In this document: positions 8,382-17,257 of the stretch, one piece after another
Layout of the letters: each line of letters starts with the position of its first letter
Position numbering within the stretch: the stretch's first letter is position 1
Notes under the pieces: generated by a model
Databases searched by the model: none
Told to the model about the DNA's origin: nothing
Seen by the model: the letters and a program-made list of their open reading frames with translations, nothing else
Assembly: GCF_030386795.1 (NCBI RefSeq)
Contig: NZ_JANUQM010000001.1
Coordinates: forward strand, 182,363-246,362
DNA length: 64,000 nt
Direction: 5' to 3'
Origin: Streptomyces sp. S.PNR 29
GTDB taxonomy: Bacteria > Actinomycetota > Actinomycetes > Streptomycetales > Streptomycetaceae
Position numbers and translations under genes: made by a program

Positions 8382-9416
8382 TCAGCCCGAGAACGCCTCC
8401 CCGAACGCCCCCGGACTCTGCGTCACCCCACTGCAGTCGGTGGCGGCCTCGTCCTGCGTGGCGTTCCCCTTCTCGCACTGCTGGTCCCGCAGCGCCGACC
8501 ACATCGACACCCAGGCGATGCCCTTCTCCTCGGCGAAGGAGCGGACCTGCGCGGCGTCCGCGAGCGTGAACGTCTCACCGTCGACGTCGTTCACGCCGAT
8601 CATCGAGGTGAGCGCCATGCCCCGCCAGGCGGCCGCGTCGGACGTCCCGAACACCTTCCTCAGCTGCGGGTGGGCGGCCCCGGCCGCGGTGACGGCGTAG
8701 TCGCCCATGTCGCCGGTGTAGGACTCGCCGTAGTTCATCGTCATCAGGTTGACGGTGGAGACCTGTACGCCGTGGTGGTTGGCGGACTCCAGCACCGCCA
8801 GGCTGTCCTCGCCCAGGCCGGAGGGCATGACCGGCAGCGTGTAGGAGACCCGCAGGTCCGCACGCTCCTGCTGCAGCAGCGCGATCGCCTCCGAGCGCAG
8901 GGCGACGGAGTCGTCGTCGGCCAGCTCGTCGCCCTCGATGTCGAAGTCGGCCTGGGAGGAACCGGCCGCGTCGAGCGCCTTCCCGTACGCCGCCGCCAGC
9001 TCGGACGCGCTGTCGCAGGTCGCCGCCAGTTCCTTTCCGGTGGCTCCGCCGAAGGAGACGCGGACCGTGGCGCCGTCCGAGGTGAGCCGCGAAATCCGGG
9101 ATTTCACGGCGGAGTCGGAGATGGCATGGCTTCCGTCCCATTTCGGTGTACAGCTACCGCCCGAAGAGACCACGAAAGCCAGATTGTAGGTCTTCGGCGC
9201 GCCCGCCGAGTCGTTGTCCGAGGCCGTGGTGGCGCTCACATAGGGCGCGTACGCGGGGCTGTACGCGGGGGCGGAGGCGCCCGCCGTGGGAGAACCGGAC
9301 GCGGTGGGGGAGTCGGAAGCGGGGGAGGGCGCCGCCCCTGAGTTCGTGGAGCATCCCGTGGTGGCCAGAGCGAACAGGCAGGTCAGCCCGGCCGCCGGCG
9401 TCAGGGGACTCCTCAT
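8382..9416 (-). CDS. GH18-like chitinase-related (lipo)protein
   Basis: 344 residues. The signal peptide ends in LATTGC, a passable lipobox, followed by a Ser/Pro/Ala-rich linker to about residue 70. The barrel domain shows VRVSFGGATG (strand with SxGG) and QADFDIEGDEL, the DxDxE core of family 18 with the presumed acid/base Glu. Later motifs VNLMTMNYGE and ALTSMIGVND also fit GH18. It probably acts on chitin-like or N-acetylglucosamine polymers outside the membrane, or binds them. It is convergent with the amidohydrolase-like gene. Family is firm, substrate is not. Confidence 0.85.
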   Translation of the reverse strand: MRSPLTPAAGLTCLFALATTGCSTNSGAAPSPASDSPTASGSPTAGASAPAYSPAYAPYVSATTASDNDSAGAPKTYNLAFVVSSGGSCTPKWDGSHAISDSAVKSRISRLTSDGATVRVSFGGATGKELAATCDSASELAAAYGKALDAAGSSQADFDIEGDELADDDSVALRSEAIALLQQERADLRVSYTLPVMPSGLGEDSLAVLESANHHGVQVSTVNLMTMNYGESYTGDMGDYAVTAAGAAHPQLRKVFGTSDAAAWRGMALTSMIGVNDVDGETFTLADAAQVRSFAEEKGIAWVSMWSALRDQQCEKGNATQDEAATDCSGVTQSPGAFGEAFSG

Positions 9417-9594
9417 GGCACATGCACCCGCTCTCGGTCAATTTCCAGATCAATCTACTCCTACCGTCGCGGGGCGCGTCGCGCTGGGCTTTCCCGAAAT
9501 CTCTCAGGGAAAGGACAGGTCGAGGCGTTTCTCGTGGGCCTCTCACATGAAATTCCTGGTTTAGTGCATATAAAGGCTCTCTAATGTCCGGGGA

Positions 9595-9958
9595 ATGCAT
9601 TCCGGGCCTGCCATCAAAAACCGCGCCGCGGATCCCGCCGTGCGCGGTCGCCGCCGCAAACGCGGCAACGGGTCCTCCACCTCGGCCGAGGGGCCCGTGT
9701 TCGCTGACAACTCCGGACGCCGCTCCAAGCTGCTGTGCGGTGCTGGGTGTCCAACTGCTGCGCGCGGCCTACGCCTTCCGGCTCGACCGGGAGAAGTACC
9801 GGTATCTGCTGATGATGCCGCTGCGGCAGCTGGCGTACCGGCAGATGATGTACCTCGTCCTCATCCACTCCTGCATCACGGCCCTCACGGGCGGCCGCCT
9901 GAGGTGGCAGAAGCTGAAGCGGACCGGTGAGGTGGGCACGCCGGCGGGTGCGGGCTGA
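9595..9958 (+). pseudogene. Remnant of a GT2 glycosyltransferase (possibly deacetylase-GT2 fusion)
   Basis: Two frames hold pieces of one protein. The first (about 9600-9735) reads like a basic cytosolic N-terminus (RGRRRKRGNGSS..., DNSGRRSKLL). The second (about 9738-9958) reads AAYAFRLDREKYRYLLMMPLRQ, then YRQMMYLVLIHS and [15 protein letters not shown], the characteristic C-terminal membrane tail of processive GT2 enzymes. The catalytic core that should lie between them (several hundred residues) is missing. This looks like an internal deletion plus a frame change. Assignment of the N-terminal piece is from memory of similar proteins; the C-terminal piece is more certain. Confidence 0.6.
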
Positions 9959-9989
9959 TGGGGGCGCACAGCAAGGGGCCCGTCGCGGA

Positions 9990-10710
9990 GCGGGCCGGGA
10001 CGGCGGCCTGGCCGGCACCCTGATGGCGAAGTCGCTTGAGCGGCCCGCGCTCACGGTGGTCCGCGACCGACTGAGCCGGCTTCTGCCGCCCTTCTGGTTC
10101 TGGGGCATCTTCGTGGTCGTCGCGATGCTGGTGCACGGCTGGATGCCGGGCCGGCAGATCCTCTACTGGGTCGTGCCGCTCGCCGATCCGCCGGGCAACG
10201 CCTGGGGCGAGCAGGCCTGGGAGATCCTCTGGTGCCTGCGGACGTACCTCTGGTTCGTCCTGCTCTCCCCGCTCCTGCAGAAGGTGTTCCGCCTCGCGCC
10301 AGCCGCCGGACGGCCGCCTCGGCAGCGCGCTCATGTACGACCTCGACGAGAACCCGCTCGCGCAGGCCTTCTGGTCGGCCGGGTACGTGACGCTGCTGCT
10401 GTACTCCAAGGCGCCCCTCGGAGTGGACTTCGCCGGGCTGACCCGGTTCCGGCGGGTGGACCGTCTCGTGACCGTCTTCAACGCGCGGGCCGTGACGATC
10501 TACCTCCGGCACGAGATCGCGCTGATCCTGGCCGTGCCGCTGATCGACCGGTTCTGGGAGGTGCCCGCGTTCGAGGCGTATCTGCCGCTGGAGAGCCAGT
10601 GGTTCCTGTTCGGCGTCGGCTGAGTGCTGATCGGGGTGTTCGTCCTGGTGTGCGGGTGGGTGGAGGACGTGGCCGCGCGGAAGAAGCCGCGGCTCCTGCC
10701 GGGAGGGCGT
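9990..10710 (+). pseudogene. Remnant of an acyltransferase-3 family membrane protein
   Basis: After [15 protein letters not shown], a frame reads membrane-like sequence ([34 protein letters not shown]). The similarity then jumps near 10310 to another frame ([47 protein letters not shown]), which ends in TGA at 10621-10623. Hydrophobic sequence continues after the stop ([21 protein letters not shown]). The N-terminal helices with the family's catalytic His, part of the middle and the end are lost or shifted. It directly follows the GT2 remnant, so both probably belonged to one polysaccharide synthesis and acylation operon that has decayed. Confidence 0.65.
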
Positions 10711-10727
10711 ACTGCAACAATGGGCCC

Positions 10728-11423
10728 GTGACCCGCGCATCCCTGGACAAGCAGCCGCACGAAGTCGCCTCGATGTTCGACGACGTGGCGGAACGGTACG
10801 ACCTGACGAACGACGTGCTGTCCCTCGGCCAGGACCGCCGATGGCGCACGGAGGTCGCGAAGGCCGTCGACGCGCGCCCCGCGCAGAAGGTCCTGGACCT
10901 CGCGGCCGGCACGGGCACGTCCTCGCTGCCCTTCGCCCGCACCGGCGCGTACGTCGTCCCCTGCGACTTCTCCCTCGGGATGCTCCAGGTCGGCAAGCGG
11001 CGCCGGAGCTGGCTGCCGTACACCGCGGGCGACGCGACGCGGCTGCCGTTCCAGGACGACACCTTCGACGCCGTGACGATCTCCTTCGGGCTGCGCAACG
11101 TGCAGGACACGGACGCCGCCCTGCGCGAGATGCACCGGGTGACGCGGCCCGGCGGACGGCTCGTGATCTGCGAGTTCTCGCACCCGACGTGGGCGCCGTT
11201 CCGGACCGTCTACACCGAGTACCTGATGCGCGCCCTGCCGCCGGTCGCCCGGGCGGTGTCCTCGAACCCGGAGGCGTACGTCTACCTCGCCGAGTCCATC
11301 CGCGCCTGGCCCGACCAGCCCGCCCTGGCCGAACGGCTGCAGAAGGCCGGCTGGGGCAAGGTGGCGTGGCGGAACCTCACGGGCGGGGTCGTCGCCCTGC
11401 ACCGCGGGTTCAAGGACAGCTGA
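10728..11423 (+). CDS. menG: Demethylmenaquinone methyltransferase (MenG/UbiE)
   Basis: 231 residues, class I SAM-dependent methyltransferase performing the last C-methylation of menaquinone. Motif I is [12 protein letters not shown] near residue 52. The UbiE-type signatures [16 protein letters not shown] at the N-terminus and [16 protein letters not shown] sequence ([12 protein letters not shown]) near 120 are clear, as is [16 protein letters not shown] chose GTG 10728 because the family starts a few residues before [11 protein letters not shown]. The nearby ATG at 10720 is out of frame. The GGGAGGG stretch is about 20 bases away, so the ribosome site is poor and a leaderless or near-leaderless transcript is possible. 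Confidence 0.95.
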   Translation: MTRASLDKQPHEVASMFDDVAERYDLTNDVLSLGQDRRWRTEVAKAVDARPAQKVLDLAAGTGTSSLPFARTGAYVVPCDFSLGMLQVGKRRRSWLPYTAGDATRLPFQDDTFDAVTISFGLRNVQDTDAALREMHRVTRPGGRLVICEFSHPTWAPFRTVYTEYLMRALPPVARAVSSNPEAYVYLAESIRAWPDQPALAERLQKAGWGKVAWRNLTGGVVALHRGFKDS

Positions 11424-11446
11424 GCCTTCTGGCCGTGCCGCGGGCT

Positions 11447-11785
11447 TCAGTGGGAGCCGAGCACGGCGTACGGGTCGCCCGGCTCGTCCAGCTCCCGCTG
11501 CAGCCCGCCCCTGGGCGGTCCCGGCAGGCGCGGCTCGCGCACGCCTCCGCCGCCCTCACCGTCACCGAGGTCGAACCACACGTAGACCATGGAGTCCCGC
11601 GGCACCTCGGCACCGGGCTGAGGGTACTGGCGCACGACGTAGTCGACGACGGCGCGGTGGAAGTCGGGCCGGTCCGGCGCGTTGAGGAACAGACCCTGCG
11701 CCTGGGCCGCCTCCCGTGCGTCCACGGCCATCAGGCCGACCAGACGCGGTACGCGCACTTCGGGTGTCTTGGGTGTTATGCGCAC
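11447..11785 (-). CDS. Small PASTA-domain protein
   Basis: About 112 residues from the chosen GTG at 11785. The frame is open further, to a GTG at 11827. I prefer the internal start because GGGGGTGACG lies at normal ribosome-site distance. VRVPRLVGLMAVDAREAAQAQG followed by DYVVRQYPQPGAEVPRDSMVYVWFD is one PASTA domain, the fold that binds muropeptides or beta-lactams in PknB-type kinases and PBPs. There is no kinase, penicillin-binding domain or signal peptide, so it is probably cytosolic. The tail is Gly/Pro/Asp-rich. It is convergent with menG, with 23 bp between the stops. The role is unknown. Confidence 0.8.
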   Translation of the reverse strand: MRITPKTPEVRVPRLVGLMAVDAREAAQAQGLFLNAPDRPDFHRAVVDYVVRQYPQPGAEVPRDSMVYVWFDLGDGEGGGGVREPRLPGPPRGGLQRELDEPGDPYAVLGSH

Positions 11786-11878
11786 AGACGTCACCCCCAG
11801 CGGTACGGGCAGAGTAACCCTCGCCACGTACCGGCCGGAAGCGTCGGGTGTCTTTCCGTAGCAGGTGACTACTCCGCG

Positions 11879-12385
11879 TCACAGGTCGAGGCGGTAACAG
11901 TGGCCTTCCCGCTGCGAGGCCGGCGTCGTGAAGGTCTGGGCGAGGCTCATGCCCAGCCGTCGCGTCACCGCGATCGACCGGGTGTTGCGGGCGTCGACCA
12001 TCGCCACGACGCTCTTCGGGCCCGCCGCGCGCACCCGCTCCAGTGTCTGCAGCGCGGCCGCCGTGACGTACCCCCTGCCCCAGTACGCCCGGCCGAGCCG
12101 CCAGCCGATCTCGATCTCGCCCGTGGGACCCCAGGTGCGCTCCCACGGCTGGGCGCCCGTGAAACCGATGACCCCACCGGACTCGTCCAGCATGGTCCAC
12201 AGGCAGAAGCCGAGCTCGGCGTCGTGCTTGCGCTGGCGGGCGGTGAGCTCCTCGTAGACGGACAGCTCCGCGGACCTCCCGCCGTGGAACTCCATGACAT
12301 CCGGGTCGTCGAAGATCCGATGCCATGTGACGGCGTCCTCGTCGGTGGGAACGCGCAGCTGTACCTCGGGGAGAGCTCGGTTCAC
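11879..12385 (-). CDS. GNAT acetyltransferase, RimJ/RimL type
   Basis: 168 residues. The order fits ribosomal-protein-type GNATs: LRVPTDEDAVTWHRIFDDPDVMEFHGG at the start, GVIGFTGAQPW and EIEIGWRLGRAYWGRGYVTAA (acetyl-CoA loop) in the middle, and NTRSIAVTRRLGM before the last strand. It probably acetylates an alpha-amino group of a protein or a small amine; the substrate is not predictable. The GTG at 12385 is preceded by GAAGGG. It is divergent from the FAD reductase gene across 97 bp, which must hold both promoters. Confidence 0.88.
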   Translation of the reverse strand: MNRALPEVQLRVPTDEDAVTWHRIFDDPDVMEFHGGRSAELSVYEELTARQRKHDAELGFCLWTMLDESGGVIGFTGAQPWERTWGPTGEIEIGWRLGRAYWGRGYVTAAALQTLERVRAAGPKSVVAMVDARNTRSIAVTRRLGMSLAQTFTTPASQREGHCYRLDL

Positions 12386-12482
12386 GGGGGCAGCCCTTCA
12401 GCCGGTGATCGGTGACGCTGCATAGACTGCCCATGTCCAGTGCCGGTCGGCACGCAGATTTCGAACTTGGGGAGATCCCGCC

Positions 12483-13775
12483 GTGACCGTCGTGACTGAG
12501 CCCCTCTCCGAGAACACGGCCGATGTGATCGTCGTCGGCGCGGGGCCGGCCGGCTCCACCACCGCCTACCACCTCGCCCGGGCCGGACTCGACGTACTCC
12601 TGCTGGAGAAGACCGAGTTCCCGCGCGAGAAGGTCTGCGGCGACGGACTCACCCCCCGCGCGGTCAAGCAGCTCGTGGCCATGGGCATCGACGTCTCCGA
12701 GGAGGCCGGCTGGCTGCGGAACAAGGGGCTGCGCATCATCGGCGGCGGGGTGCGGCTGCAGCTCGACTGGCCGGATCTCGCCTCCTTCCCCGACTACGGA
12801 CTGGTCCGCAAGCGCGACGACTTCGACGAACAGCTCGCCCGGCAGGCCCAGAAGGCGGGCGCGCGGCTGTACGAGCGCTGCAACGTCGGTGCCCCGATCG
12901 TCGACGACCGCACCGGCCGCATCACCGGCGTCCACGCCAAGCTCGGCGAGGAGAAGCGCGAGGTCACCTTCCACGCGCCGCTCGTCGTGGCCGCCGACGG
13001 CAACTCCACCCGTCTGTCCCTGGCGATGGGCCTGCACCGCCGCGAGGACCGCCCGATGGGCGTCGCGGTCCGGACGTACTTCACCTCGCCGCGGCACGAC
13101 GACGACTACCTGGAGTCCTGGCTGGAACTGTGGGACCGCCGTGGCCCGCAGGACCGTCTGCTGCCCGGCTACGGCTGGATCTTCGGCATGGGCGACGGCA
13201 CGTCGAACGTCGGCCTCGGCGTGCTGAACACCTCCGACTCCTTCAAGGAACTGGACTGGCGCGAGGTGCTGAAGGCCTGGTGCGCCTCCATGCCGGAGGA
13301 CTGGGGCTACACGCCGGAGAACATGACCGGGCCCATTCGCGGGGCGGCGCTCCCCATGGCCTTCAACCGGCAGCCGCACTACACCCGCGGGCTGCTCCTG
13401 GTGGGCGACGCGGGCGGCCTGGTGAACCCCTTCAACGGCGAGGGCATCGCCTACGCCATGGAGTCCGGCCAGATCGCCGCCGACATCATCGTCCAGGCGC
13501 ACGCGCGGGCGACGCCGAGCCAGCGTGAGACGGCGCTGCAGCGCTACCCGCGCGTCCTGAAGGACACCTACGGCGGCTACTACACCCTCGGCCGCGCCTT
13601 CGTGAAGCTCATCGGCAACCCGAAGGTCATGCAGATCGCGGCCCAGCGCGGCCTCACGCACCCCCTGCTGATGAAGTTCACGCTGAAGCTCCTGGCCAAC
13701 CTCACCGACCCGACGGGCGGCGACGCGATGGACCGCATCATCAACGGGCTGAGCAAGGTGGCACCGAAGGCGTGA
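12483..13775 (+). CDS. Geranylgeranyl reductase family FAD enzyme (MenJ-like menaquinone side-chain reductase)
   Basis: 430 residues. The dinucleotide fold is near residues 14-45 (DVIVVGAGPAGSTTAYHLARAG, then LLLEK). The family motif EFPREKVCGDGL follows, and GLLLVGDAGGLVNPFNGEGIAYAMESG near 305 binds the FAD pyrophosphate. Members reduce isoprenoid double bonds. In mycobacteria MenJ saturates one bond of the menaquinone tail, and Streptomyces menaquinones are partly hydrogenated, so the location next to menG makes that role likely. This is an inference from family and context. The GTG start follows GGGGAGATC. Confidence 0.88.
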   Translation: MTVVTEPLSENTADVIVVGAGPAGSTTAYHLARAGLDVLLLEKTEFPREKVCGDGLTPRAVKQLVAMGIDVSEEAGWLRNKGLRIIGGGVRLQLDWPDLASFPDYGLVRKRDDFDEQLARQAQKAGARLYERCNVGAPIVDDRTGRITGVHAKLGEEKREVTFHAPLVVAADGNSTRLSLAMGLHRREDRPMGVAVRTYFTSPRHDDDYLESWLELWDRRGPQDRLLPGYGWIFGMGDGTSNVGLGVLNTSDSFKELDWREVLKAWCASMPEDWGYTPENMTGPIRGAALPMAFNRQPHYTRGLLLVGDAGGLVNPFNGEGIAYAMESGQIAADIIVQAHARATPSQRETALQRYPRVLKDTYGGYYTLGRAFVKLIGNPKVMQIAAQRGLTHPLLMKFTLKLLANLTDPTGGDAMDRIINGLSKVAPKA

Positions 13776-13973
13776 CCTGGCTCTTCAGGGTTTCCGCGCG
13801 GGCGGCCCGGCGGGCGAACACCTCGTCACGTCGGGTCGCCCTTCACATGGTCTGTCTCCGCTCAGCTGTACCGGCCGCCCGAGACGGAACCCCTGGAACG
13901 CGTCGACGAGGTGCGCCACCGGCTCTGTCTGCCCACCACCTTCGACCTGGGGTGGGCCGTCGGCGCGCCAGAA

Positions 13974-14003
13974 AGGCCGCAGCCCCCCGAGCGGCTGCGG
14001 CCT
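13974..14003. terminator. Bidirectional hairpin terminator
   Basis: Arms AGGCCGCAGCC (13974-13984) and GGCTGCGGCCT (13993-14003) pair perfectly over 11 bp with an 8-base loop. The hairpin sits 18 bp beyond the stop of the NlpC/P60 gene on the minus strand and about 200 bp after the FAD reductase on the plus strand, so it can end transcription from both sides. Confidence 0.8.
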
Positions 14004-14021
14004 CTTCCGTACGACTCCGGG

Positions 14022-14819
14022 TCAGAGCACCCGCACCGCGCCCGTCGCCGGGTAGCCGGACAGGTCCTGGATGACGACGCCCTTGGAGGGGTTGGCGGCG
14101 TCCAGGTACTGGCCGTCACCGATGTACACACCCACGTGGTACGCGGAGCCCTTCGAGCCCCAGTACAGGATGTCGCCGACCTGCAGGTTGGACAGCGAGA
14201 CCTCGGTGCCGACCGTCGACTGGTCCTGCGAGACGCGCGGCAGGTCCACGCCGACCTGCTTGAACGCGGCCTGGACGAGGCTGGAGCAGTCCCACGCGTT
14301 GGGACCGGTGGCGCCCATGACGTAGGCGTCGCCCACCTGGGCCCTGAGGAAGGAGATGACCGTCGCGACGCTACCGCTCGCGGGAGCGGGCGTCGACGTG
14401 GAGGCGGAAGCGGAGAGGGTGGCCCGCTCAGCGGATCGGGAGGCGGCGGCTTCGGCCGCGGCCTTGCGAGCCTCCTCGGCCTTCTTCTTGGCCTCCGCCT
14501 TCTTCTTCGCCTCCGCGAGGTCCTTCTTCGCCTCCTGCGCAGCCTTCGCGGCGGCCGCGTCACGCTCTGCCTGCAGCTGGTAGTTCGCGGCGGCCTGCTG
14601 CGTGGCGTCCGCGGACTCGGCGACCTGAGCGGCCAGGTCGGCCGTCAGGGTGGGCAGTTCGAGGGTCTGCGTCACCGGCTCGGCGGCGTTCGCCGAACCC
14701 GACGCCCCGGCCACTGCCAGGGTGCTGAGGACACCACCGGCAACTCCGGCCCGCATCGCGATTTTGGAGGCGCTGCGGCGGGGTTTCCGGTGGCTGCGTA
14801 TGTGAGCGGTGTGGGACAT
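14022..14819 (-). CDS. Secreted NlpC/P60 peptidoglycan endopeptidase
   Basis: 265 residues from ATG 14819. The signal peptide has a basic N-terminus (SHRKPRRS) and a hydrophobic core ending ASGSANA. An Ala/Lys-rich coiled coil (about residues 65-115) and a Ser/Thr/Ala linker lead to the C-terminal NlpC/P60 domain. The catalytic Cys is Cys178 in NAWDCSSLV, the His is in YHVGVYIGDG, and an early AQVGDAYVMGATGPN matches the family. It should cut stem peptides in the wall. An upstream in-frame start (14876) would put 19 residues before the basic signal region, so it is less likely. The gene has a long regulatory interval upstream (14820-15586). Confidence 0.92.
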   Translation of the reverse strand: MSHTAHIRSHRKPRRSASKIAMRAGVAGGVLSTLAVAGASGSANAAEPVTQTLELPTLTADLAAQVAESADATQQAAANYQLQAERDAAAAKAAQEAKKDLAEAKKKAEAKKKAEEARKAAAEAAASRSAERATLSASASTSTPAPASGSVATVISFLRAQVGDAYVMGATGPNAWDCSSLVQAAFKQVGVDLPRVSQDQSTVGTEVSLSNLQVGDILYWGSKGSAYHVGVYIGDGQYLDAANPSKGVVIQDLSGYPATGAVRVL

Positions 14820-14950
14820 GAGACCAACCGGTATCAGGGGCTCCTTCATATCTTCAAGAAACGTGTGCTGCGCCACAGTTGTTCAAACGGGGCCCCAAAT
14901 GCCTGGCGTGTAGTTCTTTATTGACGCCGTAACGGACATTGCGGACGCCC

Positions 14951-14998
14951 GGCAATCCGCCTGTGATCTCGGCCTTTCATCATTTCGCCCGGATTGCC
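14951..14998 (-). repeat. Inverted repeat in the leader of the NlpC/P60 gene
   Basis: GGCAATCCG (14951-14959) and CGGATTGCC (14990-14998) are perfect 9-bp arms around a 30-base loop, about 130-180 bp upstream of the NlpC/P60 start. In the transcript this could form a stem in the 5' leader. It does not match the c-di-AMP riboswitch seen upstream of the transglycosylase gene. Function unknown. Confidence 0.5.
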
Positions 14999-15059
14999 CC
15001 CCGCCTACCATCTGTTGAGGCGGTTGGCCAAGCCCTCTTCTCAGGCCCTCCCCATGGAT

Positions 15060-15073
15060 GTGGCGGAGGTCAC
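15060..15073. promoter_or_regulatory. Candidate Crp binding site
   Basis: GTGGCGGAGGTCAC fits the Streptomyces Crp pattern GTG-N6-GNCAC, and its complement GTGACCTCCGCCAC fits it as well. It lies about 240 bp upstream of the NlpC/P60 start and 510 bp upstream of nuoA. The pattern is short and will occur by chance in a genome this rich in G+C. The link to a wall hydrolase is plausible because Crp is known to act on resuscitation-type wall hydrolases in this genus. Confidence 0.35.
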
Positions 15074-15215
15074 GCAACGGTTACGGCGGCGCCCGCGTCT
15101 CGCGCGTTGATCACGGCCGGATTGCGCGCGGATCACGACCCGGCTCCGCTCGTGAACGCGTGCACACGTCCACACCGCCCCCCGCCCCTCCCTCCGAGGT
15201 GTGAACGACGCCCTC

Positions 15216-15268
15216 TATCAAGAGATCGATTCCAGTGCCAATTTGCATGCAAGGGAAGTCTCTTGATA
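15216..15268. repeat. Nested palindromes in the nlpC-nuoA interval
   Basis: TATCAAGAGA (15216-15225) and TCTCTTGATA (15259-15268) are perfect 10-bp arms separated by 33 bp. Inside the loop lies the perfect 10-bp palindrome TTGCATGCAA (15243-15252). The stretch is AT-richer than its surroundings. About 40 bp on, TCACC-TCT-GGTGA (15309-15321) is another short palindrome. They sit between two divergent genes and could be operators or a structured leader. I cannot name the regulator. Confidence 0.5.
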
Positions 15269-15463
15269 TGGAGACGCCCCTTCTGGTCAGCGGTGACGAG
15301 CGAAAATGTCACCTCTGGTGATCACTCGGACGCTTCTTGTGCGAAGATCACCGCTCATCCGACTTCATGATCCTTCGTCAGGTGGTGGAGATCACAAAGC
15401 TTGTGCAATACCCCGTGTCGCAGATCACAGACCCACAGGCATAAGATGCGAGGCAGTCGGGCT

Positions 15464-15479
15464 TGTGACCTGCTTCACA
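15464..15479. promoter_or_regulatory. Rex operator upstream of nuoA
   Basis: TGTGACCTGCTTCACA matches the Streptomyces Rex operator core TGTGAA-N4-TTCACA with one mismatch (the sixth base is C). It lies 108 bp upstream of the nuoA start codon, just downstream of a possible -10 (TAAGAT at 15442-15447). Rex is a repressor that senses the NADH/NAD+ ratio and is known to control respiratory genes, including nuo, in Streptomyces. High NADH would release Rex and raise complex I expression. Confidence 0.8.
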
Positions 15480-15586
15480 TGTTCCCGATCTTCGCCGGGG
15501 CGGGCGGAGTTCGTGGGACTGGTGGGGCGGATGTGAGCCCGGCGCAACCGCCAGCAGTCAGTGCCGACTGAGAGGAGCGAGGAGCG

Positions 15587-15946
15587 GTGAACGCGTATGC
15601 GCCCATCCTCGTACTGGGAGCCCTCGGGGCAGGCTTTGCGATCTTCTCCGTGGTCATGGCCACGCTGATCGGTCCGAAGCGGTACAACCGCGCCAAGCTC
15701 GAAGCCTATGAGTGCGGTATCGAGCCGACCCCCACGCCGGCCGGCGGCGGGCGCTTCCCCATCAAGTACTACCTGACGGCGATGCTCTTCATCGTCTTCG
15801 ACATCGAGATCGTCTTCCTCTACCCCTGGGCCGTCACCTTCGACGCCCTGGGGATTTTCGGGCTCGTGGAGATGCTGCTCTTCGTGCTCACCGTCTTCGT
15901 CGCGTACGCGTACGTGTGGCGGCGCGGCGGCCTGGAATGGGACTGA
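15587..15946 (+). CDS. nuoA: NADH-quinone oxidoreductase subunit A
   Basis: 119 residues, membrane subunit of complex I with three helices: near residues 5-27, 61-82 and 88-108. The signature loop [19 protein letters not shown] sequence ([15 protein letters not shown]), with its conserved Cys, follows helix 1. Helix 2 has [13 protein letters not shown]. The GTG start has a double purine-rich ribosome site (GAGGAGCGAGGAGCG). It is the first gene of the 14-gene operon, downstream of the Rex operator. Confidence 0.97.
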   Translation: MNAYAPILVLGALGAGFAIFSVVMATLIGPKRYNRAKLEAYECGIEPTPTPAGGGRFPIKYYLTAMLFIVFDIEIVFLYPWAVTFDALGIFGLVEMLLFVLTVFVAYAYVWRRGGLEWD

Positions 15947-15959
15947 GGGGCCTAGGGAC

Positions 15960-16510
<551 letters not shown>

Positions 16511-16514
<4 letters not shown>

Positions 16515-17257
16515 GCGACGCGAACGGCAACGCAGGCGGCGTGAACCCCGAGAAGGACCTGTCGGCCTCCAACCTCCCCGGCCGGCGCGGCCAGGGCGGC
16601 GAGGAGATCCGGGTCCAGCGCGGCATGTTCGGCGCCAACAACGGCGGCGACACCTCCGGCTACGGTGGCCTGGTCCGCTCGGTCCGGCTCCCGGGACCGG
16701 CGAGCAGGCCATACGGCGGCTGGTTCGACGAGGTCGCCGACGAGCTTGAGGGCGCCCTTGAGGAACAGGGGCTCCTCCCCGACAACGCCATCGAGAAGAC
16801 GGTCGTCGACCGCGGTGAGCTCACCTTCCACATCGAACGCGAGCACCTGGTCCGGGTCGCCAGGACCCTGCGCGACGACCCCGCCCTGCGCTTCGAGCTG
16901 TGCACCGGCGTCAGCGGCGTCCACTACCCGAACGACAAGGGGCGCGAGCTGCACGCCGTCTACCACCTGCGCTCGATCACCCACAACCGGCTGATCCGCC
17001 TGGAGGTCAGCGCCCCCGACAGCGACCCGCACATCCCGTCGCTGGTCTCCGTGTATCCGACGAACGACTGGCACGAGCGCGAGACGTACGACTTCTTCGG
17101 CATCGTCTTCGACGGTCACCCGGCACTGACGCGGATCATGATGCCCGACGACTGGCAGGGCCATCCGCAGCGCAAGGACTACCCCCTCGGCGGCATCCCC
17201 GTCGAGTACAAGGGCGCCCAGATCCCGGCTCCGGACCAGCGGAGGTCGTACTCATGA
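16511..17257 (+). CDS. nuoC: NADH-quinone oxidoreductase subunit C
   Basis: 248 residues, the 30-kDa peripheral subunit bridging NuoB and NuoD. The conserved region has [48 protein letters not shown] and a closing [16 protein letters not shown]. About 65 Gly/Asn-rich residues precede the core and are typical of actinobacterial NuoC. GTG 16511 is fixed by the 4-bp overlap with nuoB. NuoC and NuoD are separate proteins here, not fused as in enterobacteria. Confidence 0.96.

Noticed and set aside
13863..13973. Possible coding remnant on the plus strand (QLYRPPETEPLERVDEV...)
   Set aside because: About 35 codons read like protein, but there is no start, ribosome site or recognised family, and the frame runs straight through the terminator hairpin.
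14820..15060. A c-di-AMP riboswitch upstream of the NlpC/P60 gene
   Set aside because: I looked for the GGGGGACCCA and CGACAGCTCACCTCG-type blocks seen at 49825-50020 and found none on the minus strand here.
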